Below are positions 30,520 to 39,523 of a stretch of DNA of 64,000 bases, piece after piece. The notes below the pieces were generated by a model, which saw only the letters and a program-made list of their open reading frames with translations, had not been told where the DNA came from and made no database searches. Within the stretch, counting starts at the first letter, position 1. Each line of letters begins with the position of its first letter. Source of the DNA: Shewanella chilikensis (GTDB taxonomy: Bacteria > Pseudomonadota > Gammaproteobacteria > Enterobacterales > Shewanellaceae). The translations under genes and the position numbers were made by a program. The stretch lies in the NCBI RefSeq assembly GCF_002836945.1, contig NZ_NIJM01000021.1, positions 1 through 64,000 on the forward strand. Direction: 5' to 3'.

Positions 30520-31372
30520 GTGCCTGCTGCCTGAGCCATTCGAGAAACACCCTGACTCTGTGGCTCTGCTCGCGGCCGGGAGCCGGCAGCAGCCGATAAC
30601 TGAGTCCAGGCAACACCTTGCCCGGCAAGCAAGGTTTCAACCAACCCCGCTCCACCAAAGAGGCCACCAGCACAGAACTGGCAAGTGCCAGGCCTTCACC
30701 GGCCAGAGCGGCCTGCACCAGGTGATCCTCCTGGGTAAACTCCAGCAATCTGGCACCTTTGAACTCGTGATAGGTCTGTTGCCATTGCTGCCAATCGAGT
30801 CCGTCGAGAGCCGGGTTCTGCCAGCGGGTCTGCAACAGCGTCACCTGAGGTTGTTTGCTCTTGAGATAACCGGGACTGGCGTAAATGCCGAACGTCTCAC
30901 TGAACAGCACCTCTTCGCCTTCTGCCGCTTTGCCGTAGCGTATGCAGAGATCTGTCTCACCCAGAGGGTCGCTAGGCTGCAGCCCCTCATCGCTGCTGAC
31001 CGACACCCGAATATCGGGGAAACGCTGCTGAAAGTCCGGCAATCGCTGCGCCAGCCATAGGGCGGCAAAACCATGGGTGGTGGAAACTCTCAGCTGGTTT
31101 GGTGTCACTCCCAAACGTTCAATCCCCTGGGCTATGCCGAGCAAGGCCTGGCGACAGGATTCTGCCAACTCGGCTCCAGCCGGTGTCAGTGATACCGCCC
31201 GGGTCTGGCGGATAAACAGGCGGGTGTCCAGCTGAGTCTCAAGATTTCTTATCTGATGGGAAACCGCGGTCGGAGTCAGGCTCAACTCCTCCGCAGCCAG
31301 CTTGAAGCTCAGATGCCTGGCGGCGGCTTCGAACACTCTCAAGTTATTCAGTGTGGGTAAATGGGCAAACAT
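30488..31372 (-). CDS. LysR family transcriptional regulator (GcvA-like)
   Basis: A 294-residue regulator. The N-terminal winged helix-turn-helix is clear (FEAAARHLSFKLAAEELSLTPTAVSHQIRNLE); the rest is the ligand-binding domain, with the ETDLCIRYG segment typical of the GcvA branch. ATG 31372 was chosen over a TTG three codons earlier. It is divergent from azoR with a 108-base gap, so azoR is its likely target, and it overlaps the M23 gene tail to tail. Confidence 0.88.
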   Translation of the reverse strand: MFAHLPTLNNLRVFEAAARHLSFKLAAEELSLTPTAVSHQIRNLETQLDTRLFIRQTRAVSLTPAGAELAESCRQALLGIAQGIERLGVTPNQLRVSTTHGFAALWLAQRLPDFQQRFPDIRVSVSSDEGLQPSDPLGETDLCIRYGKAAEGEEVLFSETFGIYASPGYLKSKQPQVTLLQTRWQNPALDGLDWQQWQQTYHEFKGARLLEFTQEDHLVQAALAGEGLALASSVLVASLVERGWLKPCLPGKVLPGLSYRLLPAPGREQSHRVRVFLEWLRQQALSGAPDRSQD

Positions 31373-31480
31373 TGCGATCAAATAAGTGAATTTTGCTCAT
31401 CTATAAGTGAGAAATGACCCTTTGTCAACTCGAGCGGTATTCCAGATAGTTATGCCCTGAGCAAACAAACGGAGAAAGTG

Positions 31481-32137
31481 ATGAAAACCCTTTTAAGAAT
31501 AGATGCCAGTGCGAGAAGAACCGACAATGACAAGTCCAGCTACAATTCGATTTCCAAGTCGTTGGCGCAGCTATTCTGCGATCACTGGCAAACCCAAAAT
31601 AACCTATCAAAATTCATCTATCGTGATCTGGGTGACCAAGCACCACCGGCCATCACCCAAGATTGGATTGCCGCTGTATTCACCCCGGAGGAACTCCAAA
31701 GTACAGAGCAGCAACGGCTGCTGGCACTGTCGGACTGCCTTATCGACGAGTTGCAGCGGGCCGATATCATTCTGATCTCAACGCCCATGTACAACTATGG
31801 CATGCCGGCGGCACTCAAGGCCTGGTTTGATCAGGTCATACGCATCAATCGCACATTCAGCTTCGACTTAAAGCGCGGCGATTTTCCGCTGCGACCGATA
31901 TTCAGCGGCAAGAAACTGGTGTTGGTTTACTCCTGCGGCGAGTTTGGCTTTGGCGACGAGGGCATTCGCGCCGGAATGAATCACCTGGGTCCCCATATCA
32001 AGACCCTGAGCCACTATCTTGGGGTAGAACAGTTTTATGAGGTGCGCAGTGAATTTCAGGAGTTTGCCGACGAGCGCCATCGGGTTTCCATCGAAGCGGC
32101 CAGCGCCTCACTGAGGGAACTGGCCCAAAAAATTTAG
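31481..32137 (+). CDS. azoR: FMN-dependent NADH:quinone/azo reductase
   Basis: A 218-residue flavodoxin-fold enzyme that reduces quinones and azo dyes with NADH, as a homodimer. The FMN phosphate loop is at the N-terminus (LLRIDASARRTDNDKS), and STPMYNYGMPAALKAWFDQV and YSCGEFGFGDEG contact flavin. ATG 31481 follows GGAGAAAGTG. The adjacent divergent LysR gene suggests induction by quinone or electrophile stress (inference). C-terminal region is somewhat unlike E. coli AzoR, so it belongs to a divergent branch. Confidence 0.88.
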   Translation: MKTLLRIDASARRTDNDKSSYNSISKSLAQLFCDHWQTQNNLSKFIYRDLGDQAPPAITQDWIAAVFTPEELQSTEQQRLLALSDCLIDELQRADIILISTPMYNYGMPAALKAWFDQVIRINRTFSFDLKRGDFPLRPIFSGKKLVLVYSCGEFGFGDEGIRAGMNHLGPHIKTLSHYLGVEQFYEVRSEFQEFADERHRVSIEAASASLRELAQKI

Positions 32138-32173
32138 CAATCAAACCACTGCGTTTGAGAAACCAAAGCCCAG

Positions 32174-32200
32174 ATTGGCCGCTAACAAAGACCGGCCAAT
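32174..32200. terminator. Hairpin between the convergent azoR and YqaE genes
   Basis: An 8-bp perfect stem (ATTGGCCG with CGGCCAAT, 11-base loop). No U tract follows on either strand, so it is only a possible bidirectional transcription end. Confidence 0.4.
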
Positions 32201-32222
32201 GCCACTGTCTCAGCGCTTGTGC

Positions 32223-32390
32223 TCAGTTCTTGGTCACCACCCAGAGCGCATGCAGCAACCCCGGAAACCAAAAGAACAGACAGAGAATGATATTGATCAG
32301 CAGGTCTTTACCGGCACCGGCTTTGAGAAATACCGCCACCGGTGGCAACAAAATGGCGATGATGACGAGCAAGAGTTTATTGGTATCCAT
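32223..32390 (-). CDS. YqaE/Pmp3 family membrane mini-protein
   Basis: A 55-residue protein with two membrane helices: residues 5-22 (KLLLVIIAILLPPVAVFL) and 30-52 (LLINIILCLFFWFPGLLHAL). The PPVAVFLK and WFPGLLHALW motifs are those of Pmp3/YqaE proteins, which affect membrane potential and salt tolerance in yeast and plants. AGGAG precedes ATG 32390. Monocistronic by position, between azoR and the pseudouridine synthase. Confidence 0.9.
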   Translation of the reverse strand: MDTNKLLLVIIAILLPPVAVFLKAGAGKDLLINIILCLFFWFPGLLHALWVVTKN

Positions 32391-32504
32391 GGTATGACTC
32401 CTGGCAAGGAATTAAAGGGACAACCCATTTAACTTGGCAGCATGATGCCCGGCTTGCAACCTTTTCCCTTTCCCTGAGTAAATCGAAATGTCAGCTACCA
32501 GTAT

Positions 32505-33185
32505 TTATTTGCGCTTGGGCCAGTCCAACTCCCAGGGTTGCTTAAGCGTTTGCAACTGATCGAGAACTCCCGACTGCATAAAAACTTCGCCTTGCGATGG
32601 CAAGCTCAGGTATCTAAGCGCTTGCCCGCGCCATTCAAACTCCAAAGCATAGGCGTGCAGGTAGCCACGGTCGGCATCAACAGCACTGCCGCCATAGAGA
32701 GTGTCCCCCAGAATCGGCACTCCCAGGCTGGAAAGCGCCACCCTCAGCTGATGGGTCTTGCCGCTGTGAGGCTTGAGCAGATACAGGCGCAACCCTTCGG
32801 CGACCGACCAGGAAAAGAACTGGGTAACCGCCGGGTTATCGGTGGAACGCAGCAGCTTATACTGGCTACGGCGGGACTTGGCCATATCACCTATGATCCA
32901 ACCCTGTTTCTTACCCGGTTTACCCTTGGCCAACGCCAAATAATATTTCTGCACCTTGTGTTCACTGAACATACGGGTAAATTCGGCCGCCGCCTCGGAT
33001 GAACGGGCCAGAAGCAACAGGCCGGAGGTCAAGGTATCCAGCCTATGTACGGGATAGAGCTTATAACCCAATTCTCGCTCGGCACTGGCCACCAGCCCGG
33101 CCTCACCGTGTTGACTGTGGAAGTGAACTCCGGGCCGCTTGTCCAGCAGGATAAAGTCGGGTTCTGTAGCTATCACTGAATACAT
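32505..33185 (-). CDS. RluA-family pseudouridine synthase
   Basis: A 226-residue single-domain synthase. The catalytic aspartate lies in HRLDTLTSGLLLLA near residue 49, with KYYLALAKG, KTHQLRVALSSLG and GDTLYGG following. It lacks an S4 domain and is shorter than RluC/RluD, resembling the small RluA/TruC-type and the separate YjbO-like group; the exact tRNA or rRNA target cannot be told. Its start is three bases downstream of the sensor kinase stop, so it may be read from the end of that operon. Confidence 0.85.
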   Translation of the reverse strand: MYSVIATEPDFILLDKRPGVHFHSQHGEAGLVASAERELGYKLYPVHRLDTLTSGLLLLARSSEAAAEFTRMFSEHKVQKYYLALAKGKPGKKQGWIIGDMAKSRRSQYKLLRSTDNPAVTQFFSWSVAEGLRLYLLKPHSGKTHQLRVALSSLGVPILGDTLYGGSAVDADRGYLHAYALEFEWRGQALRYLSLPSQGEVFMQSGVLDQLQTLKQPWELDWPKRK

Positions 33186-33188
33186 GGG

Positions 33189-34457
33189 TTAAACCTGAAA
33201 TGTGACTATGACCCTAAGGCCGGGGTGGTTATCCTGCAGTGAAATACTGGCGTTGTGCCGCGAAAGAATCGCCTTGACCATAGAAAGCCCCAAGCCGGTG
33301 CCTTGCTTATGACGGCTGGGATCCAGCCGCACCAGGCGTTCGAAGACCCGCTCACGCTCCGCTTCCGGGATCCCGGGGCCATTGTCGCTGATGATGACCT
33401 GGTTGGCTTGCTGCGAAATGGTGATACAAGCTCCCTCGCCTGCATAGCGAATGGCGTTGTCGACCAGATTGAACAGCGCCTGGAACAAGAGATGTTTATC
33501 GCCTGTGATATGGCAATCCTCACTGGTTTCCAGCTTGAGTTGTTGCTCTTGTGCCTCGGCCAATACATCGGCCATATCCAGCAGATCATGACACATCTGC
33601 TGTAAGCTGAAGCTCTCCAGCTCCAGTTGTTGTTGCCCCTCTTCAATGCGGGTCAGCGACAACATGGCGTTGAAGGTCGCCAGGCAGTGATCCAGCTTTT
33701 CAATAAGAATCGCGCTGCGCTCGGGTAGCTCTTCCGCTGGATACTGCGGCAGCTGCTCCAATCCGATCCTCAGGTGCGACAAAGGCGTGCGCAGGTCATG
33801 GGCGATATTGTCAGTCACCCCGCGCACGGCGGCAAGGTTGCGTTCCAGGGTATCCAGCACCCGATTGAACTGGCGCGCCAACATATCGAATTCATCACTG
33901 TTGCGACTCACAGGCAAGCGGGTGTTGTAGTAACCTCGCTCTATGCGTTCACTCAGGCGGTTATATTGCACCAAACGCCGGAGCAGCGCCTTGGAAAACA
34001 GATACCCCATGGCCAGCGTCAATACCACTGTCAGCATCACAGCGGTGGCCGCCGCGCTGAGAAACTTTTCGATCAAGGTCGCCAAGTGGTCGGTACGGGT
34101 GGCGATCAGCACAGGGCCATAGCGGGTCATTACCACGCCGCCGGTGAGAATATGCAGTTTATCCGGGCCGCCGGTAAGGATGGGGAAATCACGGGTTTTC
34201 GGCAGCAGTGGCATATTGTCGGGCATAAAGGTCAACGCCCCGACCATATCCGGGCTACCCTGCCAGGCAATCAGTGCAGTTTGCGGATCAGCAGCATGGA
34301 TTTGCGCCGCAAAGCTGCGCTTATCTACGCTCAGGGCTAGTTGCTGGTAACGCTGCGCCTCCGAGGCTAAGTGTTTCTCAACCTGAGACTGCTGCTCTGT
34401 CACCAGCTGTTGATAGAGTGCAAACAGTAACGCGCCGATGATCAGAGTCACCAGCAC
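33189..34457 (-). CDS. QseC-like sensor histidine kinase
   Basis: An inner-membrane kinase of about 422-438 residues. First membrane segment at the N-terminus, periplasmic sensor, second segment around 135-160 (AATAVMLTVVLTLAMGYLF), HAMP, H-box IAHDLRTPLSHLR, N-box NLVDNAIRYAG, G boxes DNGPGIP and GTGLGLSM. GTG 34457 is the only standard start but has no ribosome site and clips the membrane helix; an ATT at 34505-34503 overlapping the regulator's TAA would give KPYQSSVWRITIFFSV upstream. It is transcribed after the response regulator gene. Confidence 0.85.
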   Translation of the reverse strand: MLVTLIIGALLFALYQQLVTEQQSQVEKHLASEAQRYQQLALSVDKRSFAAQIHAADPQTALIAWQGSPDMVGALTFMPDNMPLLPKTRDFPILTGGPDKLHILTGGVVMTRYGPVLIATRTDHLATLIEKFLSAAATAVMLTVVLTLAMGYLFSKALLRRLVQYNRLSERIERGYYNTRLPVSRNSDEFDMLARQFNRVLDTLERNLAAVRGVTDNIAHDLRTPLSHLRIGLEQLPQYPAEELPERSAILIEKLDHCLATFNAMLSLTRIEEGQQQLELESFSLQQMCHDLLDMADVLAEAQEQQLKLETSEDCHITGDKHLLFQALFNLVDNAIRYAGEGACITISQQANQVIISDNGPGIPEAERERVFERLVRLDPSRHKQGTGLGLSMVKAILSRHNASISLQDNHPGLRVIVTFQV

Positions 34458-34500
34458 AGAGAAGAAGATGGTAATACGCCATACGCTGCTCTGATACGGC

Positions 34501-35178
34501 TTAATGGCTTTGGCGGAGACGATAACCAGCCCCTCTTATGGTTTCAATCAGCTCGCCATGCCCCAACTCTTCGAACTTACGTCTCAGCTTGGCGATATGC
34601 ACATCGATAACATTGGTTCTGGGGTCAAAGTGGTAGTCCCATACGGCTTCAAACAGCAGGGTGCGACTGATCACCTGATTGGCGTGTTCCATCAGGTACT
34701 TGAGCAGTTGGAATTCCTTGGGTTGCAACATCAGTTCAGTACCGTCCAGAGTCACTTTACGGGTCAGTAACTCCATCTCCAATAAACCCACCTTGAGATC
34801 TGTCTTGGCCGGCAGTGACTGGCCACGCAACATCAGTTTCTCAGCCCGCACCAGCAGTTCGGAGAAGGCAAACGGCTTGGTCATATAGTCATCACCACCG
34901 GCGCGCAGCCCCTTGACCCTCTCGTCGACGTGACTGAGTGCCGAGAGGATCAACACCGGGGTTTGATTGCCGGTGGCCCGAAGCGCCGCCAAAACCTTGA
35001 GGCCATCGAGCCCGGGTAACATGCGATCCAGTATTACCAAGTCGTATTGACTACTGGTCGCCAACAGCAAACCCTGATGACCATCGGCCGCAGTTTCAAT
35101 GTTATGTCCCTGCTCCAGGAAGCCCTTGACGATATAATCCTGAGTGGTTACGTCATCTTCGACCAGTAATATCTTCAT
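34501..35178 (-). CDS. QseB/PmrA-like OmpR-family response regulator
   Basis: A 225-residue regulator. The receiver has VEDD near 6, the phosphorylated aspartate in LVILDRMLPGLDG (51) and the lysine in MTKPF (about 102); the winged-helix output domain has VISRTLLFEAVWDYHFDPRTNVIDVHIAKLR. Start ATG 35178 lies two bases after the TGA of the PepSY gene; an ATG four codons earlier overlaps it. Partner is the kinase gene next in the operon. Confidence 0.92.
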   Translation of the reverse strand: MKILLVEDDVTTQDYIVKGFLEQGHNIETAADGHQGLLLATSSQYDLVILDRMLPGLDGLKVLAALRATGNQTPVLILSALSHVDERVKGLRAGGDDYMTKPFAFSELLVRAEKLMLRGQSLPAKTDLKVGLLEMELLTRKVTLDGTELMLQPKEFQLLKYLMEHANQVISRTLLFEAVWDYHFDPRTNVIDVHIAKLRRKFEELGHGELIETIRGAGYRLRQSH

Positions 35179-35180
35179 TG

Positions 35181-35702
35181 TCAGTCCCATTTCAGTAGAG
35201 GCAATGGCCGCTGTTTTTCGATATCAAACGCCAGCTTATGCTTGCCTCGTTCATCCATTACTTTCAGCTCCAGGTAGGCAATCCCCAGATCTTTGTCCAA
35301 CTGAGCTTCCAGCAGATGAGCCTTACTGTTTTGCATCGCCATTTCCACCAGTTGGGAAAAACTGAGCTTTTTCTGCACCAAGAGTTTGACCGCAGCCAAC
35401 TCAGCCATATCGTCAGCCTCCAAACGATCGACTTTGCGTTTGAGGATCTCACCGCTGCCGGCAAGTATATCCAGCTCAGTGGTAGTGTGATCATCCGGGT
35501 TTATTAAGTCAATTTCATAGACCAAAACCCCATTATCCACATCGGTTTCAAACTCGACGATCACCCCGGGAAACTGGGACTCAATACGCTGCATCAGCTC
35601 TATCGGTTGAATACGGTCACTATCATTCAACAATTCCAGCAGCGAGGGAGCCGCGACTGCTACCGAAGAAAACAGCACCAGCCCCGCCAATAAACGTCTC
35701 AT
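35181..35702 (-). CDS. Periplasmic PepSY-domain protein
   Basis: A 173-residue exported protein with a Sec signal (LLAGLVLFSSVAVAAP). Two PepSY-like modules can be seen: about 35-95 (PGVIVEFETDVDNGVLVYEIDLI) and a degenerate one at about 110-170 (GIAYLELKVMDERGKHKLAFDI). Such proteins are often placed next to two-component genes and may modulate the sensor in the periplasm. The gene ends two bases before the response regulator start, so the three are coupled. Confidence 0.8.
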   Translation of the reverse strand: MRRLLAGLVLFSSVAVAAPSLLELLNDSDRIQPIELMQRIESQFPGVIVEFETDVDNGVLVYEIDLINPDDHTTTELDILAGSGEILKRKVDRLEADDMAELAAVKLLVQKKLSFSQLVEMAMQNSKAHLLEAQLDKDLGIAYLELKVMDERGKHKLAFDIEKQRPLPLLKWD

Positions 35703-35757
35703 TTTGCCTCCATCCGAGCGCTGGCATCAAAGGCCAACTACTCATACAAGCCAAGAT

Positions 35758-36120
35758 TCATTTCGCAGTGTCACCAATCAAGGTGATACTTTCAATTTCA
35801 ACTTCATTGCCGTTCCACTCTTTGTCAACCTCGCCGGTCAGTTTCACCAGAGTGCTTTCTTTCACATCGGCATTGATATTGCGCCACAGCTTATGATCGA
35901 TTTCGACTTTAACCTCGCCGGAATCATCACGGAACAGGTAAGTTTCGTCGCCCAGGCTCTTCACCAGGTAACCTGTCAGCTCAACTTGAGTATCGTCACT
36001 GGCCTGCTCGACCTGAGACGCTGTAATGACCCGATTTTCGACTCCTGGCCCGGTATAGGCTGCAAGAGCAGCGGCACTGCAGAATGAGGATAATACCAGT
36101 AAATATGCCAACTTTTGCAT
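35758..36120 (-). CDS. YgiW/YdeI-type OB-fold periplasmic stress protein
   Basis: A 120-residue exported protein with a Sec signal and a bacterial OB-fold (BOF) domain: DDTQVELTGYLVKSLGDETYLFRDDSGEVKVEID. AGGAGA precedes ATG 36120. In E. coli ygiW lies beside qseBC, so this four-gene order (OB-fold, PepSY, regulator, kinase) supports the QseBC label. A possible promoter, TTGTCG-17-TAATTT, stands in the 120-base gap from modC. Role in peroxide or cation stress is known for relatives only. Confidence 0.87.
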   Translation of the reverse strand: MQKLAYLLVLSSFCSAAALAAYTGPGVENRVITASQVEQASDDTQVELTGYLVKSLGDETYLFRDDSGEVKVEIDHKLWRNINADVKESTLVKLTGEVDKEWNGNEVEIESITLIGDTAK

Positions 36121-36240
36121 CTTGTTTCTCTCCTGAGGTTGTTTCAATGGCTGCAGTATAGATTTCAGCGCTTGAACTCAGGATGGAAGCTAAATTAAGT
36201 TTTGATCATCTAATCGACAACCGGCATAAAGACTGTCTTA

Positions 36241-37335
36241 TCAGTGTTCGAGAATATGAATTTGTTCAGATTTGAGAGCAACTTCTGTCTGCATACCGGC
36301 AACCAACTCCAGCTTGCGAGCCAGATGTAACGGCACTTCGGCGCTAAGGGTCTGATCCACGCCTTCGATTGCCGCCAGCAGGCGCACAGACTCGCCCATC
36401 ACCAGTAGGGATTCGAGCCTGACATTGAGTTTATTGAAGCTGCGGCACAGGCGGCCACGGCTGATGGAGTTGAATCTGACGCCTTGATTGGGCACCACCC
36501 AGCGCACCTTATCTCCCGGATTCAGGCGCGCATCATAGTCACAGGCAATCAGTTGCTCGCCAAACTTAAGCCAGGTGAGTTGTCGCTCCTGCTCCAGGGC
36601 CACCACTTCAGAGTCAAACAGGTTTCTCAGGCCCATCTGCCGGGCAACCGCCTCATTGCGGGGTTTGGCCAATACGTCATGGGGCACACCCTGTTGCAGT
36701 AACTGCCCTTGGCTGATAAGCACCATGCGGTCGGCCAGCAATAAGGCTTCGTTGAGATCATGGGTCACCATGATCACCGGAATATGCAGCTGTGACTTGA
36801 GCCGTGCCAGCTCCAGATACAGGCGCTCACGGGTCTCGCGATCGACGGCAGAAAAAGGTTCATCCAGCAGCAATACCGAAGGCTCACGCGCCAACGCTCT
36901 GGCCAGCGCCACTCGCTGTCTCTGGCCGCCGGACAACTGCTCAGGCAAACGATCCGGCAAACCGTGGAGATTGACCCGCTCCAGCCAATCAAGCGCTCTG
37001 GCACGGCGTTCGCCCTTAGGCAGATGATCCAGCCCGGCGATAACATTGTCGACCGCACTCAGATTGGGAAACAGGCCAAAATGTTGCGGCACAAACCCCA
37101 GATGGCGTTGCTGCGGGCTCAGGTTCACTGTCTCGGAAAACCAGGGTTTATCACCATAGCGGATGCTGCCGGATTGCGGCTTATTGAGACCGGCAATCAT
37201 CCTCAGCAGCGTAGTCTTGCCACCACCGGAGGGCCCTACCACGGCCAGGACTTCACCGGCACGGCAAACAAAGTCGGCCTGCAGTGGGATCCCCTTGGTT
37301 TGATGAACGCTGACATGCAGATCTGTCGGAGTCAT
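36241..37335 (-). CDS. modC: Molybdate ABC transporter ATP-binding protein
   Basis: A 364-residue ATPase. Walker A GPSGGGKTT near 34, Q-loop QHFGLFPNL, signature LSGGQRQRVALARAL, Walker B LLLDEPFSAVD, and H-loop MVTHD are all intact. The last 70 residues form a molybdate-binding MOP domain (FNSISRGRLCRSFNKLNVRLESL), as in ModC. The start overlaps the modB stop by four bases. Last gene of the moa-mod unit. Confidence 0.95.
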   Translation of the reverse strand: MTPTDLHVSVHQTKGIPLQADFVCRAGEVLAVVGPSGGGKTTLLRMIAGLNKPQSGSIRYGDKPWFSETVNLSPQQRHLGFVPQHFGLFPNLSAVDNVIAGLDHLPKGERRARALDWLERVNLHGLPDRLPEQLSGGQRQRVALARALAREPSVLLLDEPFSAVDRETRERLYLELARLKSQLHIPVIMVTHDLNEALLLADRMVLISQGQLLQQGVPHDVLAKPRNEAVARQMGLRNLFDSEVVALEQERQLTWLKFGEQLIACDYDARLNPGDKVRWVVPNQGVRFNSISRGRLCRSFNKLNVRLESLLVMGESVRLLAAIEGVDQTLSAEVPLHLARKLELVAGMQTEVALKSEQIHILEH

Positions 37336-37997
37336 CTCAATCTCCCGAGCCGCCGCGACAACCCTGTGGTCAATGCCAATGTGGTGATGGCAAACAACAA
37401 GAGTACCAGCGACATAGTACCGGCCGAGGCGAAGTCAAACGCCTGGACACTGTCGTAGATGGCGATGGAAATCGTCTTGGTCTCTCCCGCGATGGAGCCC
37501 CCCATCATCAGGACGACACCAAACTCGCCGAGCACATGGGAGAAACACAGCACCAGGGCCGTCAAAATCCCCGGCCACACCAAGGGCAACTCCACCTTAA
37601 ATAGCTGTTTGGTGCGACTCATGCCGCAACAGGCGCAGGCATCGCGCACATCCTGAGGAATGGCTTCAAAGGCTCTTTGAATAGGCTGCACTGCAAAGGG
37701 AATATTGACCAGTACCGAGGCGACCACCAGGCCGGAGAAATGAAATACCAGCTGCACGCCCAAGGTTTGCTGCAGCCATTGGCCCAGCCAGCTTTCACTG
37801 CCAAGCCCTACCAAAAGGTAATAACCTATCACCGTGGGCGGCAACACCAGAGGCACCATGATCAGCGCCTCTATCCATGACTTACCGCGAAACTCTCGAT
37901 AGGCCAGCAAGCGGCTCAGCAAGATGGCAAGCGGCAAGAGTACCAAGACACTGATGGCAGCCAGTTTGACCGAGAGCCACAGCGACTGCCAATCCAT
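37332..37997 (-). CDS. modB: Molybdate ABC transporter permease
   Basis: A 221-residue permease with five or six membrane spans. The EAA-type coupling loop lies around 130-150 (FEAIPQDVRDACACCGMSRTKQLFKVELPLVWPGI) and is followed by VLGEFGVVLMMGG, a strong ModB motif. Adjacent to modA (stop and start touch) and modC (ATGA overlap). Confidence 0.95.
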   Translation of the reverse strand: MDWQSLWLSVKLAAISVLVLLPLAILLSRLLAYREFRGKSWIEALIMVPLVLPPTVIGYYLLVGLGSESWLGQWLQQTLGVQLVFHFSGLVVASVLVNIPFAVQPIQRAFEAIPQDVRDACACCGMSRTKQLFKVELPLVWPGILTALVLCFSHVLGEFGVVLMMGGSIAGETKTISIAIYDSVQAFDFASAGTMSLVLLLFAITTLALTTGLSRRLGRLR

Positions 37998-38798
37998 TCA
38001 ACTTCCCTCGGGCAAGGCAAAGCCATAGGCGCTGAACACCTGTCGCGCTTCCTGCCCTTGCAGATAATCATAAAAAGCTTTGGCATCGTCACCGGCTTTA
38101 TCAAGCAGTACCATGCGCTGGGTCAGCGGGGCATGGGAGTCTACCGGCAACGCCAGATAACGACCTCTCGCCTGAAACTGTGGCGCCACCGCCAGCGACA
38201 GGGCAACTATGCCGCCCTGAGTCGAACCACTCAAGGCAAACTGCGCCGCCTGGGAAACGTTTTCACCATAGATGAGGTTGGCCTGCAACTCCTGCCACAA
38301 ACCTTTTTGCTTGAGCAGTGCGCGGGCGCGCTCGCCATAGGGAGCATGATCCGGGTTGGCGATAGCAAAGCGCTTGATCTGCCCGGCGGCCAGTGCTTGT
38401 TGCAGCCCCTGTAGCTCTTGATCCAGTTTCAGCGGCGAATTTTTTGGAGCCACCAGAGCCAAGCGTCCATAGGCGTAGACCAACCCCTTGTCGCGAGTGA
38501 TGCCTGCGTCAGCCAGCGCCTCGACATAACGCTCATCGGCCGAGAGAAACAGCTCAAACGGCGCACCATGTTTTATCTGCGCCACAAAGTTACCGGAAGA
38601 ACCGTAGGAGATCTTGAGTTGGCGTCCTGTCTGTTGCTGATAACGCTCGGCAATATCATCCAGGGCAAACTTGATATTGGCCGCCGCAGCCACATGAACG
38701 CTTTGCGCCGCCGAAGCCGGCAGACACAGACTGAGCAGCGCCAGCGCGGTCAGCACGGCCCTGGTCGTCGAATTCAGCAATCGCTCCAATAGCACCAT
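37998..38798 (-). CDS. modA: Molybdate-binding periplasmic protein
   Basis: A 266-residue substrate-binding protein with a Sec signal ending near PASAAQ. The mature part begins HVAAAANIKFALDDIA, has the YGSSGNFVAQIKHGAPFELFLSAD oxyanion site, and ends with the ModA-like VFSAYGFALP. ATG 38798 was preferred to the in-frame GTG just before it. It begins 12 bases after moaE, tying molybdate uptake to cofactor synthesis in one transcript. Confidence 0.95.
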   Translation of the reverse strand: MVLLERLLNSTTRAVLTALALLSLCLPASAAQSVHVAAAANIKFALDDIAERYQQQTGRQLKISYGSSGNFVAQIKHGAPFELFLSADERYVEALADAGITRDKGLVYAYGRLALVAPKNSPLKLDQELQGLQQALAAGQIKRFAIANPDHAPYGERARALLKQKGLWQELQANLIYGENVSQAAQFALSGSTQGGIVALSLAVAPQFQARGRYLALPVDSHAPLTQRMVLLDKAGDDAKAFYDYLQGQEARQVFSAYGFALPEGS

Positions 38799-38810
38799 CA
38801 CACGCTCCGG

Positions 38811-39269
38811 TTACTTTTCCCAGGCCTTGGCGGCCTGCTCGTCGGCATCGCGAGCCTCAACCCAGTGTTGACCACTTTCACCGGCTTCCAGTTTCCAGAA
38901 TGGCGCCTTGGTCTTGAGGAAATCGATGAGAAACTCACAAGCCGCAAACGCCGCCTTGCGGTGGGCACTGCTGACACCGATAAACACTATCTGTTCGCCC
39001 AAATGCATAGTACCAACCCGGTGAATTATGGTCAGCTGATTCAGCGGCCAACGCTCACGGGCTTGAGTGGCAATTTGCCCTAAAACGGCTTCTGTCATCC
39101 CGGGATAGTGTTCCAGCGTCAGGTCGGTAACCGCGCTGCCATCGTTGAAGTCACGCACCTTGCCGACAAAGGTTACCACGGCGCCGTCGCTGTTGTCGGC
39201 GGCGATGCGGGCATATTCGGCCGGGACATCGAAGTCGGCGGTTTGTACCAAAATACGATCGCTTTGCAT
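38811..39269 (-). CDS. moaE: Molybdopterin synthase catalytic subunit
   Basis: A 152-residue subunit that, with MoaD, adds two sulfurs to cyclic pyranopterin monophosphate. GAVVTFVGKVRDFNDG, HYPGM, HRVGTMHLGEQIVFIGVSSAHRKAAF and the catalytic-lysine segment FLKTKAPFWKLE are present. It starts one base after the moaD stop. Confidence 0.97.
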   Translation of the reverse strand: MQSDRILVQTADFDVPAEYARIAADNSDGAVVTFVGKVRDFNDGSAVTDLTLEHYPGMTEAVLGQIATQARERWPLNQLTIIHRVGTMHLGEQIVFIGVSSAHRKAAFAACEFLIDFLKTKAPFWKLEAGESGQHWVEARDADEQAAKAWEK

Positions 39270-39270
39270 C

Positions 39271-39519
39271 TCAACCTCCGGTTACCGGTGGGAAGAAGGC
39301 CACCTCGTCACCCGCTTTGATCTCTGTATGCCAAGGGCTGAGGGTTTGGTTGATGGCCACCAACAGCTTGTCGGACGCCATCACTCTGGCCCACTTGTCG
39401 TCTGTGGACGCCAATTGGGCACGCAGCGCCTCGGCCGTCAAACCCGGCTGGCTCTCGACTTCAATGGCAGCCGTTCCCAATAATTCGCGCACTTGAGCAA
39501 AAAACAGCACTTTAATCAT
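39271..39519 (-). CDS. moaD: Molybdopterin synthase sulfur carrier subunit
   Basis: An 82-residue ubiquitin-like protein (IKVLFFAQVRELLGTAAIEV) ending in the required Gly-Gly (PPVTGG), which MoeB adenylates and which then carries the thiocarboxylate to MoaE. Four bases separate it from moaC. Confidence 0.97.
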   Translation of the reverse strand: MIKVLFFAQVRELLGTAAIEVESQPGLTAEALRAQLASTDDKWARVMASDKLLVAINQTLSPWHTEIKAGDEVAFFPPVTGG

Positions 39520-39523
39520 ATCG

